Origin: Actinomycetota bacterium
Lineage (GTDB): Bacteria; Actinomycetota; Actinomycetes; Streptosporangiales; Streptosporangiaceae
Assembly: GCA_003161205.1 (NCBI GenBank)
Contig: PMOU01000406.1
Span: 1-7,102 of the forward strand
DNA: 7,102 bases
Direction of reading: 5' to 3'
A model generated the notes under the pieces. It ran no database searches. It had not been told where the DNA came from and saw only the letters and a list, made by a program, of their open reading frames with translations. The translations under genes were made by a program, and so were the position numbers. Shown here piece after piece: positions 1-5,229 of this stretch (within the stretch, counting starts at the first letter, position 1; each line of letters opens with the position of its first letter).

Positions 1-8
1 GCTGCCAT
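1..8 (-). CDS. groEL: 5' end of a leftward gene, probably chaperonin GroEL (partial)
   Basis: Only an ATG and five more bases of this gene are in the window, giving Met-Ala-Ala. What is seen: an ATG on the minus strand at 8-6, with a GGAGG ribosome binding site at 23-19, ten bases upstream. A promoter overlapped by two CIRCE operators lies further upstream (130-193). CIRCE is the operator of the HrcA repressor, and in actinobacteria it controls groES-groEL and stand-alone groEL genes. An N-terminus beginning Met-Ala-Ala fits several actinobacterial GroEL proteins. The next gene to the right is a cold-shock gene, the order I recall beside groEL2 in Streptomyces. The identity is inferred from the operator and context, not from protein sequence, so it could be another HrcA target. 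Confidence 0.45.
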
Positions 9-129
9 AGGCTCCAGTCCTCCGTGGCGTAACGCGCAGATCGAGTCGACGCCCGCGACGGACGGCACCCCACGCGGACAGTCCCTTCCTGCCGCGAAAC
101 CGGTACCTCATCGCTCGATCCCGCCATCA

Positions 130-160
130 TGCTGGCACTCACATAAGGAGAGTGCCAGCA
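130..160. promoter_or_regulatory. CIRCE operator 1 (HrcA binding site)
   Basis: This is a perfect inverted repeat with 11-base arms (TGCTGGCACTC and GAGTGCCAGCA) around a 9-base spacer. The CIRCE consensus is TTAGCACTC-N9-GAGTGCTAA. The spacer length and the GCACTC/GAGTGC cores match exactly; only the outer bases differ. It would span the predicted transcription start of the leftward groEL-type gene. Confidence 0.9.
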
Positions 161-163
161 CCA

Positions 164-192
164 TGTTTAGCACTCTCCTAGTGAGAGTGCAA
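164..192 (-). promoter_or_regulatory. Candidate sigma-70-type promoter for the leftward groEL-type gene
   Basis: On the minus strand there is a -35 hexamer TTGCAC (192-187), a 17-base spacer and a -10-like TAAACA (169-164). The -35 lies inside the right arm of the second CIRCE element. The predicted transcription start (about 157) falls inside the first CIRCE element. HrcA bound at either site would therefore block RNA polymerase. The 5' leader would be about 150 bases. The -35 is a good match and the -10 is weak. Confidence 0.5.
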
Positions 193-193
193 A
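167..193. promoter_or_regulatory. CIRCE operator 2 (HrcA binding site)
   Basis: TTAGCACTC, nine bases, then GAGTGCAAA. The left arm is the exact CIRCE consensus and the right arm differs at one base. It overlaps the -35 to -10 region of the leftward promoter. It lies only six bases from the first CIRCE, so the two repressor sites are nearly contiguous. Confidence 0.88.
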
Positions 194-407
194 CGCCGGA
201 GGGCGGGCGGGGACCTCAGGGGCCAGCCGGCCTGGCAGGTGACGCCGCCGCCGTCACCAGGCACGGCGTTACCGCGCATGACGCACAGAGCACCCGGCAC
301 GTGTCCCGTCGCCCCCAGGCCGCATCAGGGCCAGCGGGGCGGGGACAACGATCGTGGACAGCTGCCACTGCCAGCAGACGGTGACCGTCCACGAAAGCGG
401 GAAATCA
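194..407. other. Non-coding stretch between the groEL-type promoter and the csp terminator
   Basis: I see no convincing gene here. Short open frames exist on the plus strand, but they lack ribosome binding sites and read as the low-complexity Arg/Gly/Pro/Ala sequence typical of random frames in GC-rich DNA. It may hold upstream elements for the leftward heat-shock promoter; no specific site was recognised. Confidence 0.6.
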
Positions 408-439
408 GTTCGGCCCGGCCCCGGGAGGCCGGGCCGAAC
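408..439 (-). terminator. Strong hairpin terminator downstream of the cold-shock gene
   Basis: A perfect 13-bp stem (GTTCGGCCCGGCC at 408-420 paired with 427-439) closes a 6-base loop. It starts 53 bases past the csp stop codon. On the minus strand it is followed by TGATTTC, a short and imperfect U-rich tail of the kind usual for actinobacterial terminators. A smaller hairpin (463-467 with 475-479) lies between it and the stop codon. It also insulates csp from the heat-shock promoter beyond. Confidence 0.72.
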
Positions 440-491
440 CGCTGAACCCGGCAGAACTGCGACCCCGCGCGAACCGGGGCCGCAAGCGAAC

Positions 492-695
492 TTAAGAGAC
501 CACGTGAACCTTATCGGCCTGTGCGCCCCGATCGCTTTGCGTGATCTCGAACTCGACCCGTTGTCCCTCTTCTAGAGTGCGATACCCATCCGACTGGATC
601 GCGGAGAAGTGGACGAACACGTCCTTGCCACCGTCGACGGCGATGAAGCCGTATCCCTTGTCCGGGTTGAACCATTTGACGGTGCCCTGAGCCAT
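492..695 (-). CDS. csp: Cold-shock domain protein (CspA family RNA chaperone)
   Basis: A 67-residue single-domain cold-shock protein, the normal family length. Such proteins bind single-stranded RNA or DNA in the cytoplasm, melting secondary structure and assisting translation at low temperature or in growth transitions. The N-terminus reads [20 protein letters not shown]. It contains RNP1 (KGYGFIAV, residues 13-20), followed by RNP2 (VFVHF, 26-30). The nucleic-acid-stacking aromatics are all present: W8, F9, Y15, F17, F27, H29 and F30. The chosen start is the ATG at 695-693, because the family N-terminus begins there and a GGGAG site lies about ten bases upstream. An in-frame start further upstream would add unrelated residues. 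The gap of 187 bases to the preceding moaD-like stop suggests its own promoter and a regulatory leader. A strong hairpin terminator follows the gene. Confidence 0.97.
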   Translation of the reverse strand: MAQGTVKWFNPDKGYGFIAVDGGKDVFVHFSAIQSDGYRTLEEGQRVEFEITQSDRGAQADKVHVVS

Positions 696-778
696 TCCAA
701 ACAACTCCCTAACTGCGCTCGGGACTCGAGCCCCGCCCTTGTCACCGCGGAACCCGTCGATCGCACCGGGTGAGAACG

Positions 779-804
779 GATACGTACCCATAAATGCACG
801 TATC
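779..804. repeat. Inverted repeat GATACGT-N12-ACGTATC in the csp leader/promoter region
   Basis: Perfect 7-base arms (779-785 and 798-804) flank a 12-base spacer. The repeat lies 84 bases upstream of the csp start and about 80 bases past the moaD-like stop. It could be an operator for a dimeric regulator or a stem in the csp 5' leader. The local A/T content is higher than in the flanks, which fits a promoter region, but no clean -35/-10 pair was found. The rest of the 696-882 gap shows nothing else specific. Confidence 0.4.
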
Positions 805-882
805 ACGTCCCCGTCCGACGGCGACCGGAATTGACCTTACCTTGTACCGGACGCGCCTGACGCCACTTACCCACCAATCACG

Positions 883-1188
883 TCATCTGGCCGGGTCGGT
901 CACAGCCTCCGGTGCGCCGCCCGCCACCGCGGGAATGACGGAAACCCGGGATCCCGCGGCGACTTCGGTGTCGAGTCCGCGGGAGAAACGCACGTCTTCG
1001 TCGCCCACGTAGACGTTGACGAACCGGCGCAGCTTGCCGCCATCGTCGATGATCCGGCCGCCCAGGCCCGGGTAGTCGGCGTCCAGACCGGAGATAACCT
1101 CGCGGAGGGTCCCCTCCGCCGCGGTCACCTCCGCCGCGCCGCCGGTGTAAGACCGCAAGATGGTCGGGATGCGAACCTGCACGGTCAC
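883..1188 (-). CDS. MoaD/ThiS-family sulfur carrier protein, CysO-like, with C-terminal tail
   Basis: A 101-residue beta-grasp (ubiquitin-like) protein. The start (VRIPTILRSYTGG) and the RRFVNVYVGDEDVRF segment (residues 54-68) closely resemble mycobacterial CysO. CysO carries sulfide as a C-terminal thiocarboxylate on Gly-Gly and passes it to the PLP enzyme CysM for cysteine synthesis. The family ends in AVAGG; here AVAGG (87-91) is followed by ten more residues, APEAVTDPAR. The di-glycine is therefore not terminal and would need protease trimming, as the JAMM protease Mec or its relatives could do. The GTG start overlaps the thrC stop as GTGA, with GGAGG seven bases upstream, so translation is coupled to thrC. 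No activating E1-like (MoeB) enzyme or JAMM protease gene is in the window. MoaD or ThiS roles are less likely because of the CysO-like body. Confidence 0.92.
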   Translation of the reverse strand: MTVQVRIPTILRSYTGGAAEVTAAEGTLREVISGLDADYPGLGGRIIDDGGKLRRFVNVYVGDEDVRFSRGLDTEVAAGSRVSVIPAVAGGAPEAVTDPAR

Positions 1189-2444
1189 GGCACTGCCTCC
1201 TCAAAGGCTTCGATGGTCGGCCTGATCGGAGCCGGTATCTCCACCGCCGACTGGACCGCGTCGAGTGTCTTCAGCCCGTCGCCCGAGTTGATGATCACGG
1301 TCTCTTCCTCCGGATCGAGCTGGCCGGCGGCGAGCAGCTTGCGCAGCACCCCCAGGGTGACGCCGCCCGCGGTCTCCCCGAAGATGCCCTCGCACCTGGC
1401 GAGCAGCCGGATCGAATCGACCACCTCCTCGTCGCTGACGTCGGCGATCACCCCGCCGGTACGGCGTACCACGTCCAGCACGTAGGGCCCGTCGGCCGGG
1501 TTGCCGATGGCCAGCGACTTGGCGATCGTGGACGGCCGGACGGGCCGCACCACGTCGTACCCGGCGGCGAACGCGGCGGACACCGGCGCGCACCCGGTCG
1601 CCTGGGCGCCGAATACCCGCCAGGGCGCGTCGGCCACCAGGCCGAGGGAAACCAGCTCGGAAAAGCCCTTGTCCACCTTCACCAGCTGCGCGCCCGAGGC
1701 GATCGGCACCACCACCTGCGGGGGCAGCCGCCAGCCGAGCTGCTCGGCGATCTCGAAGCCGAGCGTCTTGGACCCCTCGGCGTAGTACGGCCGCACGTTC
1801 ACGTTCACGAACGCCCAGTCCGGGTGATCCCCCGCGAGCTCGGACGCCAGCCGGTTCACGTCATCGTAGGTGCCCTCGACGGTGACGAACGTGCCGCCGT
1901 AGACCGCGGTGGTGATGATCTTCTGCAGCTCCAGGTCGGCGGGCACGAGCACCACGGACCGGATGCCGGCCCGCGCGGCCGCGGCGGCGACCGCGTTGGC
2001 CAGGTTGCCCGTCGACGGACAGGCCAGCACCTTGAAACCCATCTCGGTGGCGGCGGCGAGCGCCACCGCGACCACGCGGTCCTTGAACGAGTGCGTCGGG
2101 TTGCCCCGGTCATCTTTGATCCAGAGCCTGCGCATGCCCAGCGCGTGCGCGAGGTTGTCAGCGCGGATCAGGCGGGTGTAGCCGGGCTCGAGCGTCGGCC
2201 GGGTGGCGATGTCGGCGGGCACCGGAAGCAGCGGCGCGTAGCGCCACATGTTCGGCGGCCCGGCGGTGATGTCGTCCCGGGTGATCCGCGGGTAGTCGTA
2301 GCCGACCTCCAGCGGGCCGAAACACTCCTCGCACGCGTAGTGCGGGCCGAGCTCGTAAACCTTGCCGCATTCACGGCAGGACAGCCCGGTGGCGTAACCG
2401 AACCCGGAAGAGGTGGCAGATGTGCGTGTCGTTGCTGTAGTCAC
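1185..2444 (-). CDS. thrC: Threonine synthase-like PLP enzyme with N-terminal zinc ribbon
   Basis: A fold-type II PLP enzyme of 419 residues from the chosen start. Threonine synthase converts O-phosphohomoserine to threonine and phosphate in the cytosol. An N-terminal four-cysteine zinc ribbon (CREC and CEEC; C23, C26, C38, C41) precedes the catalytic domain. The PLP lysine is K111 in NPTHSFKDRV, the phosphate-binding turn is STGN (134-137), and a C-terminal SGDGLKT motif is present. Two GTG starts are possible. The one at 2444 is preferred: it has GGGAAG nine bases upstream, and the leader hairpin stays untranslated. The GTG at 2516 would add 24 unrelated residues and has only a badly spaced GCGAGG. 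It is directly coupled to the CysO-like carrier. No hom or thrB is nearby, so it may be a second ThrC paralogue with a sulfur-transfer role; that is inference. Confidence 0.93.
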   Translation of the reverse strand: MTTATTRTSATSSGFGYATGLSCRECGKVYELGPHYACEECFGPLEVGYDYPRITRDDITAGPPNMWRYAPLLPVPADIATRPTLEPGYTRLIRADNLAHALGMRRLWIKDDRGNPTHSFKDRVVAVALAAATEMGFKVLACPSTGNLANAVAAAAARAGIRSVVLVPADLELQKIITTAVYGGTFVTVEGTYDDVNRLASELAGDHPDWAFVNVNVRPYYAEGSKTLGFEIAEQLGWRLPPQVVVPIASGAQLVKVDKGFSELVSLGLVADAPWRVFGAQATGCAPVSAAFAAGYDVVRPVRPSTIAKSLAIGNPADGPYVLDVVRRTGGVIADVSDEEVVDSIRLLARCEGIFGETAGGVTLGVLRKLLAAGQLDPEEETVIINSGDGLKTLDAVQSAVEIPAPIRPTIEAFEEAVP

Positions 2445-2471
2445 CGGCGAGGGCTTCCCTTCCCCATCTTT

Positions 2472-2495
2472 CCCAGCGGTCACCCTGACCGCGGG
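2472..2495 (-). promoter_or_regulatory. Stem-loop in the thrC leader
   Basis: A perfect 7-bp stem GCGGTCA/TGACCGC (2476-2482 with 2486-2492) closes a 3-base loop. It extends by three more G-C pairs past a single bulged A at 2475. On the minus strand it ends 28 bases before the preferred thrC GTG, next to a purine-rich ribosome binding region. It could modulate translation or attenuation of thrC. I do not recognise it as a known riboswitch class. Confidence 0.4.
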
Positions 2496-2603
2496 CCGGA
2501 GTTGGCACCATGTCACGCGCCTCGCCGTTCACGACGGGCATGCATGCGCGCTAGGTTGCCGGGGCTTCGCAGGGCCGATCCCTCCACCCCTCTGGATGAG
2601 CGT

Positions 2604-2632
2604 TATTCAGTTTTGTTCTCAAACGGGATCAA
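2604..2632 (-). promoter_or_regulatory. Candidate thrC promoter
   Basis: On the minus strand TTGATC (2632-2627) is followed by a 17-base spacer and TGAATA (2609-2604), in an AT-rich island. The -35 resembles TTGACA and the -10 is a weak match. Transcription would start near 2597, giving a leader of about 150 bases that includes the stem-loop at 2472-2495. It is a guess from spacing and base composition only. Confidence 0.28.
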
Positions 2633-2646
2633 TAATAGCAGCATGA

Positions 2647-2760
2647 TCCGGGGGGCGACCCCCCGGAACCCCCCGATTTACGGGGGGCTGCCCGCCCCCC
2701 GTGCCCCCTGGGCCCCCCTTCGGAGGGGGGCACCCCCGGACGCCGGGGGCGCCCGGGGGC
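2647..2760. repeat. Cluster of adjacent G-run/C-run hairpins
   Basis: There are four neighbouring perfect hairpins within 114 bases. The first has a 9-bp stem (2647-2655 with 2659-2667, loop CGA). The second has a 7-bp stem (2669-2675 with 2681-2687, loop ATTTA). The third has an 8-bp stem (2712-2719 with 2724-2731, loop TCGG). The fourth has a 7-bp stem (2733-2739 with 2743-2749, loop ACG). The arms are mostly runs of five or six G or C, so the arms can also pair across hairpins, for example 2701-2708 with 2726-2733. The block sits directly upstream of otsA and ends at its -10-like motif. It may be a dispersed intergenic repeat, a terminator or insulator array, or G-quadruplex-forming DNA. 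Confidence 0.75.
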
Positions 2761-2762
2761 AC

Positions 2763-2768
2763 TAGCCT
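2763..2768 (+). promoter_or_regulatory. Candidate -10 element of a leaderless otsA transcript
   Basis: TAGCCT ends eight bases before the otsA ATG. That spacing would start transcription at or next to the ATG. No ribosome binding site is visible in front of the ATG, only CGGGTT. In actinobacteria a TANNNT motif at this distance is typical of leaderless genes. No clear -35 is seen because the G/C hairpin block occupies that position. Confidence 0.38.
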
Positions 2769-2776
2769 GCCGGGTT

Positions 2777-4309
2777 ATGAAGCAACGGGTGCTGGTGGCG
2801 TCTAACCGCGGGCCGATTTCGTATCAGTTCGCCACCGATGGCTCGTTGACTGGCAGACGGGGCGGCGGCGGCATGATCGCCGGGGTGACGTCGGGGCTGG
2901 CGGCCGTCGCGCCGCAGGCCGACGTGACCTGGATCTGCGCGGCGCTCAGCGACGCGGACCGCGCCGCCGCCCGGCAGGGGGGTACCCGGGACCAGGACGG
3001 CGTGCCGGTGCGGATGCTCGACATCCCGCCGGACACCTTCGACCGCGCCTACAACAACGTGGCCAACTCGACCCTGTGGTTCCTGCACCACCTGCTGTTC
3101 GATAATCCGAACCAGCCGCAGTTCGGCCGCCAGTTCCAGCGGGACTGGGAGTCGTACCTGGCCTACAACGAGACGTTCGCCGATGCCCTGGCGCACGAGG
3201 CCCGGCCGGAACGATGCGCGGGCGACGTCCGCATGCTCGTCCAGGATTACCACCTGAGCCTGGTGCCCCGGATGCTGCGGGAACGGCTCGGCGGCCCGGC
3301 CCGCCAGATCGGCATCGGCCACTTCTGCCATATCCCGTGGGCGCCGCCGGACTACTACCGGATCCTTCCCTTCGAGGTGGGGCGGGCCCTGCTGGACGGC
3401 ATTCTCGGCGCGGACCACGCCGGGTTCCACGCCGCGCGGTGGGCGACCGCCTTCATGGACTGCTGCGCGGCGATCCTGGGCGCGGAGGTCGACCGCACGG
3501 GCACCGCGGGCACCGGCCCGGAAGGCACAGGCAGCGCAGGCACCGGCCCGGCGGGCACCGACGTGGCCGGCACGGTCGGGCGGGTCAGTTACCGGGGGCA
3601 CGTCACCGAGGTGGCCGTTCATCCGCTGGGCGTGGACGCCGCCGCGCTGCGGGCCCGCGCGGGCGCCGACGATGTGCGCGCTCACATCGGCACGCTCGGC
3701 CAGGTCGCGGGGGGCAGAAGGCTGATCGTCAGGGTCGACCGGACCGAGCTGTCGAAGAACATCGTGCGCGGCCTGGCCGCCTACCGCGAGCTGCTCGCCA
3801 CCCGGCCGCAGTGGCGGGGGCGCGTCATGCACCTGGCCTTCGCCTACCCGTCCCGGCCGGCGGTGCCGGAGTACCGCGCCTACACCGAGCGGGTCGAGCA
3901 GCTGGCGCGGGAGATCACCGAGGAGTTCGGCACGGCGGACTGGAACCCGCTGATCCTGGAGGTGAAGGACGACTACCCCCGGTCGCTGGCGGCGTGCGCC
4001 CTGGCCGACGTGCTGGTGGTGAACCCGATCAGGGACGGCATGAACCTGGTCGCCCAGGAGGGCCCGGTGCTGTCCGAGCGCGGCTGCGCCCTGGTGCTGT
4101 CCCGGGAGGCAGGCGCCGCCGCCACGCTCGCCCCCGACGCGCTGCTGATCAACCCCTACGACATCAGCGAGACCGCCGAGGCCATGCACCAGGCCCTGGC
4201 CATGCCCGACGCCGAGCGCCAGCGCCGCAGCGCCGCGCTCGCCGCCACCGCCGCCGCGTTCCGGCCCGCGCGGTGGCTGGGTGACCAGCTCGCCTGCCTG
4301 CGGACGTAG
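2777..4309 (+). CDS. otsA: Alpha,alpha-trehalose-6-phosphate synthase (GT20)
   Basis: A 510-residue GT-B glycosyltransferase of family GT20. It transfers glucose from a nucleotide sugar (usually UDP-glucose) to glucose-6-phosphate, making trehalose-6-phosphate in the cytosol. Visible motifs, aligned by eye to E. coli OtsA: SNRGP with R11; Y92 and W101 in the acceptor pocket region; QDYHL with D157; HIPW with H185; R322 and K327 in DRTELSK, the donor-phosphate pair; and RDGMNLVAQE with D420 and E428. All key residues are kept; the usual Lys before the last Glu is Gln427. Residues about 241-267 are a Gly/Thr/Ala-rich insertion made of 10-residue repeats, probably a surface loop. The ATG lacks a ribosome binding site, suggesting a leaderless message. 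It converges on otsB. A valienol-type pseudoglycosyltransferase (VldE-like) is a remote alternative; no such cluster is present. Confidence 0.95.
   Translation: MKQRVLVASNRGPISYQFATDGSLTGRRGGGGMIAGVTSGLAAVAPQADVTWICAALSDADRAAARQGGTRDQDGVPVRMLDIPPDTFDRAYNNVANSTLWFLHHLLFDNPNQPQFGRQFQRDWESYLAYNETFADALAHEARPERCAGDVRMLVQDYHLSLVPRMLRERLGGPARQIGIGHFCHIPWAPPDYYRILPFEVGRALLDGILGADHAGFHAARWATAFMDCCAAILGAEVDRTGTAGTGPEGTGSAGTGPAGTDVAGTVGRVSYRGHVTEVAVHPLGVDAAALRARAGADDVRAHIGTLGQVAGGRRLIVRVDRTELSKNIVRGLAAYRELLATRPQWRGRVMHLAFAYPSRPAVPEYRAYTERVEQLAREITEEFGTADWNPLILEVKDDYPRSLAACALADVLVVNPIRDGMNLVAQEGPVLSERGCALVLSREAGAAATLAPDALLINPYDISETAEAMHQALAMPDAERQRRSAALAATAAAFRPARWLGDQLACLRT
3506..3565 (+). repeat. 30-base tandem repeat inside otsA
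   Basis: Two in-frame 30-base units (3506-3535 and 3536-3565) encode AGTGPEGTGS and AGTGPAGTDV. A third partial unit follows (AGT). The first 23 bases of the two units match at 20 positions. It lies between the N-terminal domain motifs and the donor-binding R322/K327, where E. coli OtsA has no such segment. It looks like a slippage-prone insertion in a tolerant loop. Confidence 0.65.
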
Positions 4310-4351
4310 CCCGCCCGCCGTGTCACGAGGTCCGGACGGTGATACCCGGGC

Positions 4352-4383
4352 CCGTTCGGCATTCAAGATCTTTTACCGAACGG
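4352..4383. terminator. Possible bidirectional terminator between convergent otsA and otsB
   Basis: Perfect 8-base arms CCGTTCGG (4352-4359) and CCGAACGG (4376-4383) flank a 16-base AT-rich loop that itself contains the palindrome AAGATCTT (4365-4372). It lies in the 98-base gap between two converging genes, where a shared terminator is expected. Neither side has a clear T-run, so termination is inferred mainly from position. Confidence 0.38.
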
Positions 4384-4407
4384 TCGTGGTACCTGCCCGC
4401 GGTCCGG

Positions 4408-5229
4408 TCAGCCGCCCAGCTCGGCGGCGAGCGCGGCGAGCAGCGCCACGACGCCCCCGGGTCCGTCCACCACCAGGTCCGCGGCGGCCGCGACCCGCGG
4501 TGACTCGGGGCTGGCGCTGGCCACCGCGCAGCCGGGTATGCCGTCCGCGCGCAGGGCACCCACCGCGGCGAAGGCGGGCAGGTCGCCGAGGTCATCGCCG
4601 CAGAACAGGACCGAACCCGCCGCTCGCTCCCGGACCAGGCCGGTCAGCGCGGCCCCCTTGTCGACGCCCGGCGGGCGCAGCTCGATGACGAACCGGCCCG
4701 GCTCCGCCGCCAGCCCCAGCCGGGCGGCGAGCTCGCCCAGGGGACCGCTGAGCCCGGCCAGCGCGGCCTCCGGATCGGCCGCGCGGCGGGTGTGCACGGC
4801 CAGCGCGTGCGTCTTGTCCTCGAGCCAGGTGCCGTCGGCGGCGCCCGCCTCGCGGAGCAGGTCAGGCAGCGCGGCCCGGGCGGCCTGCACCGCCGGCGGG
4901 GCCGCGGGCGCGGACAGCTGGCCGTCCTGCCAGCGCTGCCAGCCGTAATGGCCGAGCACGATGAGGCCGGGGACGGACTCCATTCCGCCCAGCCGGACCG
5001 CGTCCGCCGGGGGCCTGCCGGTGATGACCGCGACCGTGCCGACGGCCTTGGCCAGGGCGGTCATGGCCGCCACCGCCCCCGGCTGGGCCCGGGCCTCGCC
5101 CGGGTGGTCCACGATTGGCGACAGCGTGCCGTCGAAGTCCATGGCGACCAGCGCGCGCCCGGGGCTCGCGAGCAGCGCGTCCAGCCCGGCCTGGCCCGCC
5201 GCGGTACCCGGTCGTGGCAGGCCCGTCAT
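4408..5229 (-). CDS. otsB: Trehalose-6-phosphate phosphatase (HAD superfamily)
   Basis: A 273-residue HAD phosphatase that removes phosphate from trehalose-6-phosphate to give trehalose, completing the pathway begun by OtsA. Motif I is DFDGT (nucleophile D31, acid/base D33), motif II is VITGR (T70), motif III is K191 in GVDKG, and motif IV is GDDLGD (D212, D213, D216). Cap-domain residues of the type used for substrate binding are present in LEDKTHALAVHTR (about 136-148). The length is normal for bacterial OtsB. The ATG start at 5229 overlaps the upstream DUF3263 stop as ATGA and has a GGGGGG-type site six bases upstream; starting further upstream would only re-read the DUF3263 gene in another frame. 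The two genes form a coupled operon, while otsA lies convergent on the other strand, so the two pathway steps are separately transcribed. Confidence 0.95.
   Translation of the reverse strand: MTGLPRPGTAAGQAGLDALLASPGRALVAMDFDGTLSPIVDHPGEARAQPGAVAAMTALAKAVGTVAVITGRPPADAVRLGGMESVPGLIVLGHYGWQRWQDGQLSAPAAPPAVQAARAALPDLLREAGAADGTWLEDKTHALAVHTRRAADPEAALAGLSGPLGELAARLGLAAEPGRFVIELRPPGVDKGAALTGLVRERAAGSVLFCGDDLGDLPAFAAVGALRADGIPGCAVASASPESPRVAAAADLVVDGPGGVVALLAALAAELGG

Larger units (their letters stand above)
2445..2646 (-). other. thrC leader and promoter-bearing part of the thrC/otsA divergent region
   Basis: No gene is supported here beyond the possible 24-codon thrC extension. It contains a leader hairpin next to the thrC start and, at about 2601-2645, an AT-rich patch that stands out from the GC-rich surroundings and is the most likely site of divergent promoters. 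Confidence 0.55.

Noticed and set aside
163..575. Overlapping short plus-strand frames near the CIRCE elements
   Set aside because: The first starts inside the operators, all lack ribosome binding sites, and they run through the csp terminator and into csp antisense.
696..806. Upstream in-frame start for the cold-shock gene
   Set aside because: The extra 37 residues do not belong to the family, whereas the ATG at 695 gives the standard MAQGTVKWF start with a ribosome binding site.
2373..2510. Possible leader peptide in another frame (ATG at 2510) before thrC, with a few cysteines and arginines
   Set aside because: It has no ribosome binding site and no clustered Cys or Thr codons that would support attenuation, and it overlaps thrC deeply.
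2445..2600. Known riboswitch (SAM, cobalamin, TPP) in the thrC leader
   Set aside because: Apart from one hairpin, the conserved core sequences of these classes were not found by eye.
1824..2765. Plus-strand open frame across thrC and the divergent region (about 313 codons)
   Set aside because: It is antisense to thrC and runs through the hairpin block, with low-complexity composition and no family resemblance.
3214..4284. Second plus-strand frame inside otsA (about 356 codons)
   Set aside because: It is an Arg/Gly/Pro-rich shifted reading of otsA without recognisable motifs.
2762..4366. Long open frame on the minus strand opposite otsA (about 534 codons)
   Set aside because: It is antisense to a clear GT20 enzyme, reads as Gly/Arg/Val/His-rich sequence with no domain, and has no ribosome binding site. 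Long antisense frames are normal opposite genes with G/C in third positions.
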